From a virus: a stretch of DNA of 23,735 nt. The notes under the pieces are model-generated. The model saw only the letters and a list, made by a program, of their open reading frames with translations. It ran no database searches and had not been told where the DNA came from. Of the stretch, positions 1-7,203 are shown one piece after another (the first letter of the stretch is position 1; each line of letters opens with the position of its first letter). Location: positions 1 to 23,735 of the IMG/VR virus record IMGVR_UViG_3300037117_000083; one strand, given 5' to 3'. Made by a program: the position numbers and the translations under genes.

Positions 1-669
1 GGCCGAAGCCTGCTCTCGCTTTCCAGGGAGTTCGGGCACCAAAGAACGATAATCAAAGGCTGGATCGAGCGAATAGGCGGGACTGTCCGCAATCGCAGCG
101 AAGCTATGTATGTGCGGATGGAGAATACTCCTTCCGAGGAAAGACAGGCGCTCGCGCGCGCCGCTCATGACGCTGTTCGCGGCGTCAAGCGCACTGATGG
201 TGAGCTGCGAAAAAGGGCTCTGGCGAAAAGCCGGCTCATCGGGCATGGCGAGCCCGAACTTCTTGAAGCTCTTGGCATCCAAAAACTTCCTACCGAAGCT
301 CAAAGGCCTTGCGGGAAATACAACATCGATATCGCCGTTGGCGATTGCATCGCCGTGGAACTCGTCACCCAAGGAAACTTGCGAAAAGCGCATCTCTGCG
401 AGCGCCACAAATATCTCCGCGATCAGGGGTATTGCACCATCAACATCACCTTTCAGTTTGACCGCGTCGATTGCGTGATCGGCAACCTCGATGACGTAGT
501 CGCCTTCATCAAGCGAGCCTATCGGTCGCCATCCATCCGGCGTAAGGATTGGGTGATTTGGTGTCGATCCGAGCGTTTTTCCAGAGTCCGTAACAATCTC
601 GGCCAATTGACCGCTGTAAAAGTGCCGGAACGCTTTTTCAACATTCGTCGCGAAATCGATCCTGGTTGA
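1..669 (+). CDS. HTH plus Vsr-like (PD-(D/E)XK-type) homing endonuclease, encoded antisense inside the intein (5' end off window)
   Basis: The frame is open from position 1 to the TGA at 667-669 (222 residues). The true start is left of the window; the first internal ATG is at 106 but the protein clearly extends upstream of it. Residues 1-38 look like a helix-turn-helix (LSREFGHQRTIIKGWIERIG) running into RNRSEAMYVRM. A helical linker NTPSEERQALARAAHDAVRG follows. The nuclease-like core has a Glu in GEPELLEAL, an Asp in YNIDIAV (codon 328-330), a Glu in IAVELV (358-360), and His and Arg residues in RKAHLCERHKYLRDQGY. The C-terminal part has DWVIWCRSERFSRVRNNLGQ. From recall, phage HTH-nuclease proteins related to Vsr and to the EDxHD homing endonucleases have this layout. 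The stop lies 9 bp inside the intein's first codon on the other strand. Codons on the two strands are directly opposed. Family assignment is from motifs only. Confidence 0.7.
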   Translation, partial: GRSLLSLSREFGHQRTIIKGWIERIGGTVRNRSEAMYVRMENTPSEERQALARAAHDAVRGVKRTDGELRKRALAKSRLIGHGEPELLEALGIQKLPTEAQRPCGKYNIDIAVGDCIAVELVTQGNLRKAHLCERHKYLRDQGYCTINITFQFDRVDCVIGNLDDVVAFIKRAYRSPSIRRKDWVIWCRSERFSRVRNNLGQLTAVKVPERFFNIRREIDPG

Positions 670-681
670 AGCAGGAAAGCA
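1..681 (-). mobile_element. Class 1-type intein (Hint domain), N-terminal part, in the MuF gene
   Basis: Seen in sequence: intein residue 1 is Cys (codon 681-679), followed by FPASTRID (block A-like). A block B motif GSTPNHPILTPDGW follows, with Thr40 and His43 in the usual TxxH positions, then GSLDEGDYVIEV. This is a canonical Hint N-terminal half, and Cys1 makes it class 1-like. At least 227 residues of intein lie in the window; the C-terminal splice block is beyond position 1. After about residue 65 the translation does not look like a LAGLIDADG or HNH domain. The matching DNA instead encodes an endonuclease on the other strand. GC is visibly lower from about position 700 leftwards than in the N-extein DNA, consistent with acquisition. 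A non-splicing Hint domain cannot be excluded without the C-terminal half. Confidence 0.85.
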
Positions 682-1479
682 ATTTATTAACTCGCCAGGA
701 AAAATGAATCGCCGCACCTTCGGGTCCGGGTCGAACCAGCCCTTCGATGTGTCGTACCGCTTGCCGTCGTTGGCGAGGTGCGTCGGCCGCGGCACCCGGC
801 CGCCGTGGCTGTGCAGCCAGACCGCCTCCTTGATGCCGAGCTCGACCTGCCGAACCCTGGTCATGGACGCGGTGGCCTTGTTGTTCTGGTCCCGCGCGAT
901 CAGCGCTGCCCGGCGCCTGGTGACGCCATATTGCTTCTCGATCTCTTTGGCGAGCGGCGCCAGGTCGCGCCCGGCGGCCACGCTGCGCATGACTGCGCCC
1001 TGAACGTTGACGAGGTACTGCTGCGGGATCGACTTGATGAGGCCGACCTGCTCGGCGATCGTCGCCTTCATGACGTCCTTCATGGCCGGCGTCATCTTGA
1101 ACCGCACCGAGAACCCGCCCTTGCGCAGTATCTGGCGCAGGACCGCGTCGGACCGCTTGTGGGCGGCGAGCGCGAAGTACTTGGCGAGCTCGTTGGCGGC
1201 CTCATCGAAGTTCCGCTTCCACTGGCGCGTGAGCTTGTTGATGGCGATGCGCAGCTGCGAGGCGGCGCTGCTCTCGTCCATCGCCATCGTGGCCGTCGCC
1301 GGCGGGTGGGCCCGGTATGCGGCCTTGATCCAGTAGAGGAACGAGTCGTTCATCTCCTCGATGAGCCGCCGCAGGCGCCGGCGGTAGGCGGCCTCGATCC
1401 CGCAGTTCGGGTGGACCGGGCGAAGGATGATGTCCTTCTGCCCGGCCCGCGTGATGCCGGATGATGCTCTCAGTCCCAT
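1..1479 (-). CDS. MuF / SPP1 gp7-type head morphogenesis protein, interrupted by an intein (partial, runs off left edge)
   Basis: This is a minor head protein of the MuF/SPP1 gp7 family, which acts with the portal during procapsid assembly and stays in the virion. The frame is open from ATG 1479 to the window edge (493 codons seen, no stop). The ATG overlaps the end of the upstream gene by 10 bp. Residues 1-266 are the N-extein: a long helical part, then the family's C-terminal signature with GVTRRRAALIARDQ, a W..H....RVPRPTHLANDGK segment and FPGELINC. In this family the last motif normally continues as CRC, a Cys pair thought to bind metal. Here the first Cys (C267, codon 681-679) is followed by an intein N-terminal domain instead. 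The intein end and the C-extein lie outside the window. A head protein is expected next to the portal, as found here. Confidence 0.85.
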   Translation of the reverse strand, partial: MGLRASSGITRAGQKDIILRPVHPNCGIEAAYRRRLRRLIEEMNDSFLYWIKAAYRAHPPATATMAMDESSAASQLRIAINKLTRQWKRNFDEAANELAKYFALAAHKRSDAVLRQILRKGGFSVRFKMTPAMKDVMKATIAEQVGLIKSIPQQYLVNVQGAVMRSVAAGRDLAPLAKEIEKQYGVTRRRAALIARDQNNKATASMTRVRQVELGIKEAVWLHSHGGRVPRPTHLANDGKRYDTSKGWFDPDPKVRRFIFPGELINCFPASTRIDFATNVEKAFRHFYSGQLAEIVTDSGKTLGSTPNHPILTPDGWRPIGSLDEGDYVIEVADHAIDAVKLKGDVDGAIPLIAEIFVALAEMRFSQVSLGDEFHGDAIANGDIDVVFPARPLSFGRKFLDAKSFKKFGLAMPDEPAFRQSPFSQLTISALDAANSVMSGARERLSFLGRSILHPHIHSFAAIADSPAYSLDPAFDYRSLVPELPGKREQASA

Positions 1480-2858
1480 CGATCGATTTTGTAGACCGAC
1501 CATGCCCCGCCCGCAAGGACGCGCAATCCGCATTCTATCTCGCCGCCCTTGCGGACGTCGTAGCCGCACGCGGACCCATCTGAGTCGCCGAGTGAGGCTG
1601 ACTTCGAGTACGCCTCGATCGTGGCGCGGACCCCATGCAGCTCGGCGTGCAGGCATTCCGGGAAGAGCGCGTTGCTGACGCCTTTTCGCCCATCCTTCAT
1701 GCCGGGGAGAATCAGTACCACGCCGTCCGATATGAACGGCATCGGCCGGTCGCCCCACATGGTCGGCATCGGCACCACGGCCTCGACCTCCGTCCAGGCG
1801 CCGCCGCTGAGGTTCCAGGTGACCGCTGCGCTCGGCGGTACGTGGACGTACCAGGCGACCGGGTTGCGGGCACCATCCCGGTCCCACTTGAGAATCGGCG
1901 GGGCGTCGGCATGGACGGCGGTGGTGAACGCCAGGAATCGGCCGCTCCGTGCCGGGACCAGCAGCTGCATGCGCTCGGCCCGGGGCAGCACATCCCGGGC
2001 GAACTTGACCCAGGTCATGACGCTCTGTGGGAGGCCCACCGATGACGCCGGAAATTCAGCGGCCTTGGGTGCCAGGTGGCTGAAAACGCCTCCCGACGTG
2101 CTCCTGGGGGGCGGCGCGGGGTCCTTGGGCGTCCACACCGTCTGGAGCTCGTCGAGGCGCGCGAATCGGCGCTCGAGCGACCGATCGATGCCGAGCTTGG
2201 CCACCAGGGCCTCAGCGGCCGCGATGTTGCCGGCCGTCGGCGCCGCCTGTGGCCGCTGATATCGCATTGATTCGACCTTGGCCGCATGCCGGGCCTGCAG
2301 CACATCGAAGGGCGTGCCGGCCACGATGTCGGCCAGCAGCGGCGCCACCACCGACGCCCGCGGATGGCAGTAACCCTCCGGCGCGGTCGCCACGGCCCGC
2401 CATAGCAGGTTCTCACCGCGCCGGCCTTTCGGCCTGTCATGGAGCGCTCGCAGCCACCGGACCGGGCCCAGAAGCTTCTCGGCTCGGTCGAGGTGACCGG
2501 ATTCCAGCACGCGCAGCGCCTGGTCGAGCAGCGGCGCCGTGAATACACTGAGCGCATTCTGCACCGTTGCAAAATTCTCGCGCGCGGCAGCTATCGCCTG
2601 GCCAGCGGTAAGCGCGCGATTGTCGTATATGAGCGCCACCGGCGCGATCACCGACATGTGGCGCCACGTCTTGCCGCCCGGCCCGACGTTGGACGGCTGC
2701 CCCCATACGCCGTGCGTGGCCTTGAACACGCCGGTGACTTTCGCGCGGCGCACGCGATCGCGCATGCCCATGAATGCCGGCCGATAGAATTCCGGCACGT
2801 CGCCGGCGGTCTCGTTCCACATCACGGGCAGCAGGTCGCCATCATCGTCGATGCGCAC
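1470..2858 (-). CDS. Conserved phage protein of unknown function (462 aa)
   Basis: I do not recognise a function. The protein starts at GTG 2858 and ends in TGA. The C-terminal half has a dense aromatic block (PPILKWDRDGARNPVAWYVH, then WNLSGGAWTEVEAVVPMPTMW) and a late HGVRATIEAYSKSA motif. These look like a conserved domain rather than low-complexity sequence. It sits between the portal-side genes and the MuF gene, so a head or connector-associated role is plausible but only inferred. The start is odd. The upstream gene's stop overlaps an ATG at 2917 (ATGA coupling) that begins a different frame, MTAASKNDIENIENIDTAG. That frame would join this one if one G were added at the GGG opposite 2862-2864. 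So either GTG 2858 is the real start or a 1-bp deletion or sequencing error separates a 19-residue leader. Confidence 0.7.
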   Translation of the reverse strand: MRIDDDGDLLPVMWNETAGDVPEFYRPAFMGMRDRVRRAKVTGVFKATHGVWGQPSNVGPGGKTWRHMSVIAPVALIYDNRALTAGQAIAAARENFATVQNALSVFTAPLLDQALRVLESGHLDRAEKLLGPVRWLRALHDRPKGRRGENLLWRAVATAPEGYCHPRASVVAPLLADIVAGTPFDVLQARHAAKVESMRYQRPQAAPTAGNIAAAEALVAKLGIDRSLERRFARLDELQTVWTPKDPAPPPRSTSGGVFSHLAPKAAEFPASSVGLPQSVMTWVKFARDVLPRAERMQLLVPARSGRFLAFTTAVHADAPPILKWDRDGARNPVAWYVHVPPSAAVTWNLSGGAWTEVEAVVPMPTMWGDRPMPFISDGVVLILPGMKDGRKGVSNALFPECLHAELHGVRATIEAYSKSASLGDSDGSACGYDVRKGGEIECGLRVLAGGAWSVYKIDRWD

Positions 2859-2913
2859 CAGCCCGCCGTATCGATGTTTTCGATGTTTTCGATGTCATTC
2901 TTTGATGCTGCTG

Positions 2914-3246
2914 TCATGCTGCACTCCCGAGCAGGTTCTCCACCTTCGACCATGTCTCGTCGCCGACGATGCCGTCGACCATGAGCCCGTTTTTCTTCTG
3001 GAACGCAGCCACGCGGTCCTTGGTGGCCTGCGAGTACTCGAGCATGGCCTGGGCCGATGCGATCGCGGTCGCCGATGCCACGGTCGGATCGGCGCCGGCT
3101 GGCGCGGACTTCATCACCGTCTGCAGGATGCGGAAGATGTCGGGCGAGAGGCGCAGCACTGTGTCGAGCCCGCCCATCTTGGCGACGATGTCTTCGATGT
3201 CAGCGCGGTTGTTGACCAGGACGTCGAACGCGGTTCCGATGCTCAT
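2914..3246 (-). CDS. Small phage protein with a peptidoglycan-binding-like C-terminus
   Basis: 110 aa. The start ATG at 3246 overlaps the portal stop by 4 bp (ATGA), so the two are probably translationally coupled. Residues 1-70 are helical with an Ala-rich stretch. Residues about 75-108 (TKDRVAAFQKKNGLMVDGIV then GDETWSKVENLLG) match the repeat seen in PG_binding_1 domains: V..FQ...GL..DGIVG..TW. No signal peptide is seen. In a portal-adjacent virion gene this domain could contact the cell wall during infection, or be a reused structural fold. The domain call is fairly firm and the role is inferred. Confidence 0.7.
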   Translation of the reverse strand: MSIGTAFDVLVNNRADIEDIVAKMGGLDTVLRLSPDIFRILQTVMKSAPAGADPTVASATAIASAQAMLEYSQATKDRVAAFQKKNGLMVDGIVGDETWSKVENLLGSAA

Positions 3247-6200
3247 TCCGGTTTCTCCTGCAAGAGTTCATCGCCGCTGCTCTTGGGCAGCCTCGCCTGG
3301 CGCGCGGCTTCGATCTTGGCGGCGCGCTCGGCATAGGCCTTGTCGCGCTCGGCCTTTTGCTCGGGCGTGAGCGGCGCGTCTTTGAAGAGGTCGCGGTGGT
3401 GGGATGGCGGCCGCGTGAGTCCATACTGGGGCATCGTGAAGGTCTGCCGCTCGCCGGGCGCGCCGCCGCCTTCGCTCTCGGGCTTGCGCTTGAGGAATCC
3501 AGGCAGCTCCGGCATGTCGGTCTTCTTGGCGCCGCCGGCCTTCCCGCCGGTCGCCCCACCCTTTCCGAACTTGCCATCGGGGCGCCGCGGGTGGTCGCCC
3601 TCTTCCCAGAACCCGAGCGCGCCTTCGTCCATGGCGATCCCGAAGCGCCCGGCGATGTCATGCTTCCTGGCCACCAGCTTGTCGGCCAGCGCCTTGTCGC
3701 CGCCGCCGGCGAGCACGGTGTCGCGCACGTCCTCGTCGGGGATCTCGGTCACGCGCTGCGCCGAATCGCGCAGCTGCTCCTCGGTCATCGACCCGAACAC
3801 GCGCGCCGAGTCGCGGTTCATGTTCTTGTCGCGCAGCGTGTTGATCTCTCCCACCTGGTTGCCGAAGTGAGCGCCCTTGGGCGCGCCCTGCGCCCGGTAG
3901 GAGAGCGCGCCGCCCATGTCGAGCGGGGTGGCCTTGCCGGCGACGACGCCGAGGTTTTCGCCGCCGAGCCCGACCGCATCCCAGTTCGCGAGCCAGGCGT
4001 GGGCCACGAAATCGGCCTGCGCGGCCTTGATCTCCGCCGGCGAGAGCTTGCTGGCGTTGTCCTTGTCGAGCTTGGCCATCTCGGTCGCGATGTGGCCGCC
4101 GCCCTTGACCGGCCGGTAGTTGAGCGTGGGCGCGCCGGCGAGGTCGTAGAGGCTGGCCGCGATCAGTTCGTTCTTCACATGGTCGGGGCTCTTGCCCTTC
4201 TTGACGTAGTACTTCTTGCCGTCCGGGGCCGCGTAGACGCCCCCCGGGTTCGAGCCCATCTGGGCCCCGACCTTCGTGAGCCTCGCCGGGTCGAGCTCGC
4301 TGGCGGGCTCCGCTGGCCCGGCATGGGCCTTCCCGGAGGCGCCCGAGCCGGAGCCGAACTTCCCGTCCGGCGCCCGCGGATGATCAGCCTCCTGGAACTC
4401 GGCGTCAGCCGCCTGTCCCGAAGTCGTAATCGGCGAACGGGTCCTCGTCCCGGCCGCCTGATCTTGAAAAGGGATGACGTTGCTGTCGCCACCTCCCGGG
4501 GCGGCGGCCTTGTCTGGTGATTCGCCCAGGCCCGGGCCGGCCTCGCCGAGCGGCTGCGGGCGGCCGCCCTCCGGCTCGAGGCCCGCCTCCTCCTCCTCGC
4601 GCAGGTCGGGCACGTCCTCCGGATCGAGGTCGCCGTAGGGGAGCTTGGGATCGGCGATGGCGATGCCGCGCACCTCGGCCGGGGCGATCGCGCCCATGTC
4701 GACGTAGATCTGGTGGCGCTCACCGTCCATCTTCTGGAGCTCGGCCTCCTCCTTCTTGCTCATCTCCCACAGCGGCTCGAAGTCGAAGATGATCTCCTCG
4801 TCGACCCTGCCGAAGAGCGAGAGCTGCTGGAAGTTGACGACGCGGGTGAGGTTGGGCCGCATGAAGCGGTTCTGGTAGGCGGTGATCGTGTCGTAGTAGG
4901 CGCGCATGGTCCCGTCGGTCGAGGCGTTGAGCCCGCTCGGGTTGATGCCCGTGAACTTGATGTCGGGGATGCGGACCACGCTCATCATGTGCTCCTGCGC
5001 CTGCGCCTGCAGCTCGTGGAGCCCCGAGAGCGACGCGCTCACGTTCTTGAAGTCCTCGGTCGCCTTGTTGAGGACGAACGTGCCCTGGTTGTCGCGCAGC
5101 GCGTTGAACATGGCCACGCGCAAGAGCACGCCCTCGGGGCCGCCGCCTGACTGGAGGATGGTCTGCATGTCGGTCATGAGCACCATGACCGAGAACGAGT
5201 GGATCAGCGCCCCGACGCTCTCGCGGGTCGTGAGCCAGATGTCGACGTAGGGCTTGGCCATCTGCGAGAGCGAGAGGCCGCCGAAGGAGAACGCGGGCTT
5301 GAGCAGGTCGGGGACGACGTGGCCGATGAAGGTCGGCAGCCGCGAGAGGTGCAGCTGCTTGCCCATGACGTACCAGACCTGGGGATTGTACCAGTCGTAC
5401 TTGAGCGGGTTCTGAGCGTTGTAGGTGGTCGGGTAGCTCCACGCGGCCTCGATCGGCTTGACGGACTCGAACGAGCCCTTCTTGACCTTGCTGGCGCTGA
5501 TCTTGTCGCGGCCGTTGCCGACCGACGTCATGAGCTCCTTGTCGCCGGCGCCGTCGAGGTCGACCCCGAAGTTGAGGAACAGATGGGAGCGGCCGAAGAA
5601 GCCGTCGTCGCGGCAGATCGTGTACATGTGGTCGCGCAGCTCGAGCCGCGCCTGGTCGTCGTGCAGCTCCTTGATCATGTCGGACTTGCCGGCCTTCTTG
5701 ACGCGGTCCTCGCGGCGCCCCTTGCGCTCGTCGGCGCTCACCGGCTTGCCGCGCAGCGCCGCCTGGTCCTCGTCCTCCTTCTCCTTCCTGCGGTCCTCGT
5801 CGGCCTCGCCGCCGCTCACGTCGAAGTCGATCCACTTGCGGGTGGCGTCGTCGGCGATGGTCTCGGAGATGACGCGGTACTCGGGGCGCAGCGCGAGCTC
5901 GGAGAGGAACGGGTAGCCCAGGAACTGGAGGCCCTCGGCGCTGATGCTGCCGATCACGTCCCCGGCCCACTGGTTGCTCGCCCAGGAGATGCCCTCGTCC
6001 ATCGCCATCTGGAGGTCCTTGGGCGGCATGGCCTTCGGCGGGAACTGCGGCAGCCTGAAGGGGTCGAACTCGGGCCCGCGGTTCTTGGCGCGCGCGAGCG
6101 CCTTGCTCTGCTCGATGAAGCGCAGCGCCTGGCGGATGCCGATGGCGACCTTGGGCGCCTTTGGCTCGGCCGCGACCTTGTCCGCCGGCGCGGCGTCCTC

Positions 6201-6383
6201 GGCGGGCTTCGCCCCGATCGCGACGCCGGCCGCGATCATCTCCTGGCGCTTGCGCTGGATGGCGTCGATCGGCCGCCCGCTGATCATGGCCACGGCCTCA
6301 TCGGTGCCGCCGGCGGTGATCGCCGCCAGCTCGGCCTTGCTCCACCGGCCGGCTCCAGGCCGGGCCCCGCCATGCTTGCCCAT
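3243..6383 (-). CDS. Portal protein (DUF1073-like) with a C-terminal kinase-like domain
   Basis: 1046 aa, about twice the usual portal length. Residues 1-30 carry GGARPGAGRWSK, a signature more often seen at small-terminase N-termini. Residues about 110-590 are the portal body: RPEYRVISETIADDATRKW is the typical DUF1073 entry motif, and NGMNASTD-like and ITAYQNRFMRPNLTRVVNF segments follow. The portal forms the DNA-entry ring at the head vertex and docks the terminase. After an acidic Pro/Gly linker come two copies of a DHPRxPDGKFGxG motif (residues about 680 and 935) that flank a domain of about 200 residues. That domain has GGVYAAPDGKKYYVKKGKS (a beta3-Lys-like site), HVKNELIAA (an alphaC-Glu-like site), NWDAVGLGGENLG (a catalytic-loop-like site) and TPLDMGGAL (a metal-Asp-like site). 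This resembles HipA/PI-kinase-type folds. The C-terminus has MPQYGLTRPP and a charged helix. The portal call is strong and the kinase-like call moderate. Confidence 0.82.
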   Translation of the reverse strand: MGKHGGARPGAGRWSKAELAAITAGGTDEAVAMISGRPIDAIQRKRQEMIAAGVAIGAKPAEDAAPADKVAAEPKAPKVAIGIRQALRFIEQSKALARAKNRGPEFDPFRLPQFPPKAMPPKDLQMAMDEGISWASNQWAGDVIGSISAEGLQFLGYPFLSELALRPEYRVISETIADDATRKWIDFDVSGGEADEDRRKEKEDEDQAALRGKPVSADERKGRREDRVKKAGKSDMIKELHDDQARLELRDHMYTICRDDGFFGRSHLFLNFGVDLDGAGDKELMTSVGNGRDKISASKVKKGSFESVKPIEAAWSYPTTYNAQNPLKYDWYNPQVWYVMGKQLHLSRLPTFIGHVVPDLLKPAFSFGGLSLSQMAKPYVDIWLTTRESVGALIHSFSVMVLMTDMQTILQSGGGPEGVLLRVAMFNALRDNQGTFVLNKATEDFKNVSASLSGLHELQAQAQEHMMSVVRIPDIKFTGINPSGLNASTDGTMRAYYDTITAYQNRFMRPNLTRVVNFQQLSLFGRVDEEIIFDFEPLWEMSKKEEAELQKMDGERHQIYVDMGAIAPAEVRGIAIADPKLPYGDLDPEDVPDLREEEEAGLEPEGGRPQPLGEAGPGLGESPDKAAAPGGGDSNVIPFQDQAAGTRTRSPITTSGQAADAEFQEADHPRAPDGKFGSGSGASGKAHAGPAEPASELDPARLTKVGAQMGSNPGGVYAAPDGKKYYVKKGKSPDHVKNELIAASLYDLAGAPTLNYRPVKGGGHIATEMAKLDKDNASKLSPAEIKAAQADFVAHAWLANWDAVGLGGENLGVVAGKATPLDMGGALSYRAQGAPKGAHFGNQVGEINTLRDKNMNRDSARVFGSMTEEQLRDSAQRVTEIPDEDVRDTVLAGGGDKALADKLVARKHDIAGRFGIAMDEGALGFWEEGDHPRRPDGKFGKGGATGGKAGGAKKTDMPELPGFLKRKPESEGGGAPGERQTFTMPQYGLTRPPSHHRDLFKDAPLTPEQKAERDKAYAERAAKIEAARQARLPKSSGDELLQEKPE

Positions 6384-6396
6384 CAGTTCGATCCCG

Positions 6397-6615
6397 TCAT
6401 ATCGGCGTGCCTTCGAGCTCCGACGCCAGCCCGCAGCGAGAGGAGGTGATTGTGATGTCGTGGTGGGCCCGCCGCATGGCGGCCTTGAATCCCTCGACCA
6501 TCGCAGGTCGGGCTTGGTCGCATTCCTCGAGCGTGCTGAAGCGATCGTCGGTGACGCCCTCGCCGTGACCGTTCGCCATGGTGAACGCGACGATGATCGC
6601 GAACAGCGGCATCAT
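6397..6615 (-). CDS. Small putative secreted or membrane-anchored protein
   Basis: 72 aa. The ATG at 6615 overlaps the upstream stop (ATGA), and a second ATG follows directly. The N-terminus MMPLFAIIVAFTMANGHGEG looks like a short signal peptide. The mature part has two cysteines (C32 and C61) that could form a disulfide after export. The family is not recognised. Position just before the portal gene suggests an accessory phage gene, possibly acting at the envelope. Confidence 0.55.
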   Translation of the reverse strand: MMPLFAIIVAFTMANGHGEGVTDDRFSTLEECDQARPAMVEGFKAAMRRAHHDITITSSRCGLASELEGTPI

Positions 6616-6824
6616 GCGTCTCCCCGGCGCATGCGCGCGTCGAGCTGCTCGAGCGTCTCGTCGTCGTCGGCCGGGACGCAATCGTCGCAGTGCCTGGTGA
6701 CGTTGCGGTGCTTGTTGCGCTGGCACCCACGGCCGGCGCCGCGGCACGCCCACATGCGGAAGGACTCGGGCTTGTTGCCGGGCCCGACGCGCTCCATGAT
6801 CATCTCGAGCTTGGGCGAGGCCAT
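6612..6824 (-). CDS. Small cysteine-rich (zinc-knuckle-like) protein
   Basis: 70 aa, ATG at 6824, directly abutting the TGA of the upstream gene. A central cluster, ACRGAGRGCQRNKHRNVTRH followed by CDDC, gives four Cys and two His in about 27 residues, which looks like a small zinc-binding module. The C-terminal 20 residues are acidic then basic. The function is unknown; a nucleic-acid-binding accessory protein is a reasonable guess. The overlaps on both sides put it in one transcription unit with its neighbours. Confidence 0.6.
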   Translation of the reverse strand: MASPKLEMIMERVGPGNKPESFRMWACRGAGRGCQRNKHRNVTRHCDDCVPADDDETLEQLDARMRRGDA

Positions 6825-7187
6825 TCACTCGGGCTTTCTCGTGCGGCTGATTATTTCAGCGACCGCTGGCCGCGCATATTCGACCCACATGCACCAATGC
6901 GGCATTCCATGCATGTAATGGCCGCCCCAAATCGGGCGGTCTGGGTCGCTGCCGGGATTGGCGCTTTCTTCCATGGCGCGAGCCACCAATTCGACGGCGG
7001 AACCTCCTCGCAATGTATTCAGCGCAACGCGAGCAAAGCGCCGAAACTCTTCATGCTCGGGTTGTCCATGACTGCGGATGGCGGCAGACACGGAATCAAT
7101 TTCGCCGGCACTCCAATCACCAAATGAAGATGGCCCAGCATCAACTGGCGGGAGCCACGCCTTTTGCCACCTAAATGGCCACTTCAT
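6825..7187 (-). CDS. Hypothetical phage protein (120 aa)
   Basis: ATG at 7187, 16 bp after the upstream stop. The family is not recognised. The N-terminus MKWPFRWQKAW is basic and aromatic. The middle has a helical FRRFARVALNTLRGG and VELVARAMEESAN. The end has WGGHYMHGMPHWCMWVEYARPAV, with three His and three Trp in a short span that could bind metal. The GC content is a little lower than in the portal gene, so it may be a recent accessory acquisition. It is transcribed with the small cassette. Confidence 0.55.
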   Translation of the reverse strand: MKWPFRWQKAWLPPVDAGPSSFGDWSAGEIDSVSAAIRSHGQPEHEEFRRFARVALNTLRGGSAVELVARAMEESANPGSDPDRPIWGGHYMHGMPHWCMWVEYARPAVAEIISRTRKPE

Positions 7188-7203
7188 GTCCCACGAGCCT
7201 TGT

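Noticed and set aside
110-478. Second plus-strand frame within the endonuclease region
   Set aside because: Ser/Lys/Leu-rich with no motifs; the overlapping 1-669 frame carries the family motifs.
3357-4520. Plus-strand open frame of 387 codons opposite the portal C-terminus
   Set aside because: Same reason: GC-driven antisense openness and repetitive composition.
4720-5970. Minus-strand 416-codon ORF inside the portal gene
   Set aside because: Arg/Gln/His-rich out-of-frame reading of the portal codons.
5199-6449. Long plus-strand open frame of 416 codons opposite the portal gene
   Set aside because: It is the antisense shadow of high-GC portal codons; it is Leu/Val/Arg/Asp-rich with no motifs or SD logic. 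Unlike the 1-669 frame, it shows no recognisable family signature.
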